Assembly: GCA_049578985.1 (NCBI GenBank)
Contig: JBAUMZ010000123.1
Span: forward strand, 1-16,926
Direction: 5' to 3'
Source of the DNA: TH5896 sp049578985
GTDB lineage: Archaea; Thermoproteota; Nitrososphaeria; Nitrososphaerales; Nitrososphaeraceae
Length of the DNA stretch: 16,926 nucleotides
Part shown: positions 14,934 through 16,926 of the stretch, one piece after another
How positions within the stretch are numbered: the stretch's first letter is position 1
How the letters are laid out: every line of letters starts with the position of its first letter
Position numbers and translations under genes: made by a program
Notes under the pieces: model-generated
The model's database searches: none
Told to the model about the DNA's origin: nothing
Seen by the model: only the letters and a program-made list of their open reading frames with translations

Positions 14934-15096
14934 ATGTCTCATTATGAGAGGAAGAGGCAAAAGGAGAAGTTCATTTTTTACTACTACCTGGACATTTATG
15001 AAACCAGATAGACTGACCGATGAACAGTTTCAGGAACAACTCAAGGGATTTGATATAGAAGTTAACAATTGGGAGAAATATTTAGACGAATATTGA
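14934..15096 (+). pseudogene. Small charged protein interrupted by one-base frameshift
   Basis: ATG 14934 gives KRQKEKFIFYYYLDIYE and stops at TAG 15009. An overlapping frame one base on gives DRLTDEQFQEQLKGFDIEVN and NWEKYLDEY, ending at TGA 15094-15096. Removing one A from AAA 15001-15003 joins them as a coherent 53-residue helical protein (YLDIYEPDRLTDEQFQEQL). The repeated LT/EQF/QL and IEV.NWEKYL look is one I associate with small Nitrososphaerales proteins, but no function is known. It lies 25 bp after the lectin-like gene and may share its transcript. The second frame also has an ATG (14998). Confidence 0.5.
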
Positions 15097-15328
15097 GATC
15101 TTTTAGATATTCTTAATTCTATTTGGGTTGGATTTAATTCAAGTCAGAATTAGGATTGCTAGTTTCACAGTCCTGATGATATAAAGGCATTTAGCAAATA
15201 CGTTTTGAACTAAATAATCAATTATATGAAAAATCCACTTTAAACTGAATTTCAGTTACCCTGACTTCATTGTCGTTGGTCACTTCAAGAATAGTCTATT
15301 TTTGCAGAAATGCTCCTCAAACTTATAG

Positions 15329-15508
15329 AACGCGTTCTCGAACGAGTTGTTAGTTAGAACATTATATAGACATGCTGTTACCGAGAACATCCATGACTAT
15401 AAAAATGTGCAAGAACATGCTAAACGTCTAATTCAATCGGCAATATATGAAATCCTCTTGATATTTCCCTTAATTTATCATTCAATATTAACTACATGTA
15501 GTTATTAA
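15329..15508 (+). pseudogene. Second sensor-kinase input-domain fragment
   Basis: The frame is open for 59 codons between stops, without a useful start. Residues read AVTENIHDYKNVQEHAKRLI and QSAIYEILLIFP. This corresponds to the segment of the input domain at 3-741 that reads ETIRDPLEIVEILPQVLSST and YEELSILFP. Shared positions include Glu, Ile, Asp, Ser, Tyr-Glu and Phe-Pro, so two divergent relics of the same domain are present in the window, on the same strand. After LIFP the similarity fades and a TAA closes the frame. The kinase part is absent. Confidence 0.55.
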
Positions 15509-15658
15509 AGATGATGGATTTATGCATCAAAAATAATGTAGTTTACAAACCATACAAATCTTCTAGTTGAGCCTAGTTTCTTAACAAGCTTTTGATATGC
15601 CAGGATCGACTACTAAGTCTTCACTGATTTTCCAGATCTAGTGTCAATACTCTAACAT

Positions 15659-15904
15659 TTAGGTACAATACCTGTGAAAGGTTAAATTCCCCTCAGATTT
15701 TCCTATTTTTACAAAAAATTTGGGGGTGATTGCCTTCAGAATCGATTTATCAACCAAAAGTATTATAGCACCTTTAACCTGTGACGAATTTGTAGTTAAT
15801 TGTGCCCGAACATGGAGAATATGATCAGAAATTAAAGAAATGGTTTTGTGGTTATTGGATGGCCGAAGAAGAATGGATGGATATACATCATTATTTTCCT
15901 GCAA
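15659..15904 (-). CDS. Hypothetical small ORF, possibly a relic
   Basis: This 81-codon frame starts from TTG. It has coding-like composition (ISLISDHILHVRAQLTTNSS, VKGAIILLVDKSILKAITPK) but I do not recognise it. The VKGAIILLVDKSI stretch vaguely recalls the LLVDR.LSL strand of the kinase input domain found elsewhere in the window, which is too weak to use. No signal peptide or zinc motif. The frame stays open upstream of the TTG (through HHYFFPCHFLTY) without another good start, so it may be an internal piece of a longer lost gene. Confidence 0.3.
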   Translation of the reverse strand: MQENNDVYPSILLRPSNNHKTISLISDHILHVRAQLTTNSSQVKGAIILLVDKSILKAITPKFFVKIGKSEGNLTFHRYCT

Positions 15905-16171
15905 ATAAGTTAGAAAATGACAAGGAAAAAAATAATGATGAGCTTTGAGAGCAGGGAATGTTTTAAGTTCTTTCTTTTAGGATGTAAAATCTGAACAAGA
16001 AACACTTTACCTAATTACTATTGCTATGCCAAATTTCCAAAGGAAACTATATGAATTGGGTTAGGAGGGACTTTTTTCATCCTTATCCCTAGTGATATAA
16101 GCGTAGGACTCGTAACTGTACGTACATATTTAGATTCCTGAATATAGTGATGACAATGACAAATTAAGCCT

Positions 16172-16397
16172 ATGGTCGGGCGTAGGCAATTAATCAAAGA
16201 ACTGGATTCTTTTACTCAAAGAATGTTCTGACAATGCCAGAAATCTTCTAAACTATCAAAAGCTGAAACAGAACGACGCTAGAGTGACATTTTTTAAACA
16301 TTTTAACACTGTATTAGACCTCGCTATTATATCATTAATACTTACCCACAAATATATAGGTGAAAAAGCTTGTAAGACGTCTAATATTTTGGTATAA
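16172..16397 (+). pseudogene. Small helical protein, one-base frameshift
   Basis: ATG 16172 gives MVGRRQLIKELDSFTQRMF and a TGA at 16229. Frame +1 from 16230 continues with DNARNLLNYQKLKQNDARVT, FFKHFNTVLDLAIISLILTH and KYIGEKACKTSNILV to TAA 16395-16397. Deleting one T at 16229 joins RMF to DNARN and gives a 74-residue, mostly helical protein with a hydrophobic segment LDLAIISLIL. The junction is inside one helix, so one frameshift is the simplest reading. I do not know its function. A TATA-like ACATATTTAG (16124-16133) lies about 40 nt upstream. Confidence 0.55.
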
Positions 16398-16429
16398 CGT
16401 TTCGTATTTCTGAGAAGGAACTTTGGCTT

Positions 16430-16513
16430 TTAGCTTTCTGAGGTAATTTGAGATTGCTCCTGCTCCGATTTATCCCAGAAGTCTGCTTCGTCTAGGAATA
16501 TGAATCTAGTACC
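16430..16513 (-). pseudogene. Walker-B-like relic (FLDEADFW)
   Basis: The minus strand reads GTRFIFLDEADFWDKSEQEQ then SQITSES and TAA. The hydrophobic run followed by DEAD and then Phe resembles the Walker B motif (FIDEADFF..GEQ) of a terminase/phage-type or helicase-type ATPase family that I recall in Nitrososphaerales. The codon before Gly is TGA and no Walker A is nearby, so it is only a fragment. It overlaps the end of the zinc-finger frame by about 20 bp. Confidence 0.4.
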
Positions 16514-16716
16514 TCAATATCTGTATGACTTGGATAAGCTGTTTTCCCTTTATGGCATCTAATTACGTGTGTTTCATAGTGATTCTTGTTGTTAAACCCT
16601 CCAATAGTACAATAATAGCACTTGCGTGGATATTCCTTAGTTTGAGACGCTTGAGACACATGAGACGAATTCTGTGAGTGCGCACTATTTGCTTCTGCAA
16701 GTATTTGAGGGAAGTA
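16492..16716 (-). pseudogene. C2H2 zinc-finger domain relic
   Basis: The minus-strand frame is open for 74 codons between stops. A Ser/Gln/His-rich linker (SQNSSHVSQASQTKEYP) leads to KCYYCTIGGFNNKNHYETH and VIRCHKGKTAYPSHTDIE. The pattern C-x2-C-x9-H-x3-H-x4-H, ending in HxGKxAYPS.xDIE, is one I know from the C-terminal zinc finger of large Nitrososphaerales DNA-processing proteins (primase/helicase-like). The rest of such a protein is not found upstream (16717-16926). A GTG at 16659 could start a 56-residue free finger. The frame ends in TAG just where the Walker-B-like frame begins. Confidence 0.5.
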
Positions 16717-16756
16717 TTACCTCTCGAATATAAAAACGCCCTATTACTTACCCAAT

Positions 16757-16844
16757 ATGGGTTACTTCAGCCAAACATGAATGGAATGATTAAGTGTTGA
16801 ACTTACGCAGATAGGTTACATTTTTGATTACCTACATGGGTTAC
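16757..16844 (+). repeat. Three short ATrGGTTAC-type motifs
   Basis: ATGGGTTAC occurs at 16757-16765 and 16836-16844, with ATAGGTTAC at 16811-16819. The first is flanked by ACCCA, giving a small palindrome. It could be a binding-site set upstream of the zinc-finger relic or chance. Confidence 0.3.
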
Positions 16845-16926
16845 ACTTTGCTGCTTATTCGTAGTATGTATTGTGGATGTAATTAATCTTTGTAGAAACA
16901 TCTCTGATGGAGTAAGACCATTGATT

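Overview
The window looks like chromosomal DNA of a group I.1b ammonia-oxidising archaeon (Nitrososphaerales, most like Candidatus Nitrosocosmicus). This is inferred from AT-rich DNA, TATA boxes about 25-35 nt before starts with no Shine-Dalgarno sites, frequent TTG/GTG starts, very low coding density, and families I associate with this group: sensor-kinase input domains, CCTW-type matrixins, DUF6659-like proteins, double zinc ribbons and exported Ig-like or lectin-like proteins. No rRNA, tRNA, CRISPR array or intact mobile element was seen.

Layout. 1-1.9 kb holds a frameshifted sensor-kinase input domain with no kinase, a small unknown ORF, and a surface protein broken by one base in a G run. 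2.2-5.25 kb is the most ordinary part: an EF-Tu/EF-1A-like protein lacking the GTP-binding motifs (minus), a VOC/glyoxalase-fold protein, a four-helix membrane protein and a double zinc-ribbon protein. 5.25-6.44 kb is nearly empty. 6.5-10.3 kb has three exported proteins (Ig-like, matrixin protease, Ig-like lipid/cell-surface type) and a DUF6659-like protein, with decayed response-regulator pieces between them. 10.3-13.1 kb has one intact zinc-binding protein among relics of an alpha/beta hydrolase and an HTH-like domain. 13.0-15.1 kb has a YnfA-type membrane protein with an internal deletion, a lectin/lyase-like exported protein whose signal peptide is separated from its body by one in-frame TAG, and a frameshifted small protein. 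15.1-16.9 kb holds a second sensor-kinase fragment, a frameshifted small gene, and overlapping relics of a C2H2 zinc finger and a Walker-B-like sequence.

The genes do not form an operon or pathway. Most stand alone with their own promoter. The clearest themes are extracytoplasmic proteins, zinc-ribbon proteins and an unusually dense set of broken or shortened genes. I did not find a convincing new multi-gene system. The most notable items are the P-loop-less EF-Tu-like protein, the exported protein with the amber codon, and the density of gene relics. Family names come from memory of sequence motifs; no database search was run.
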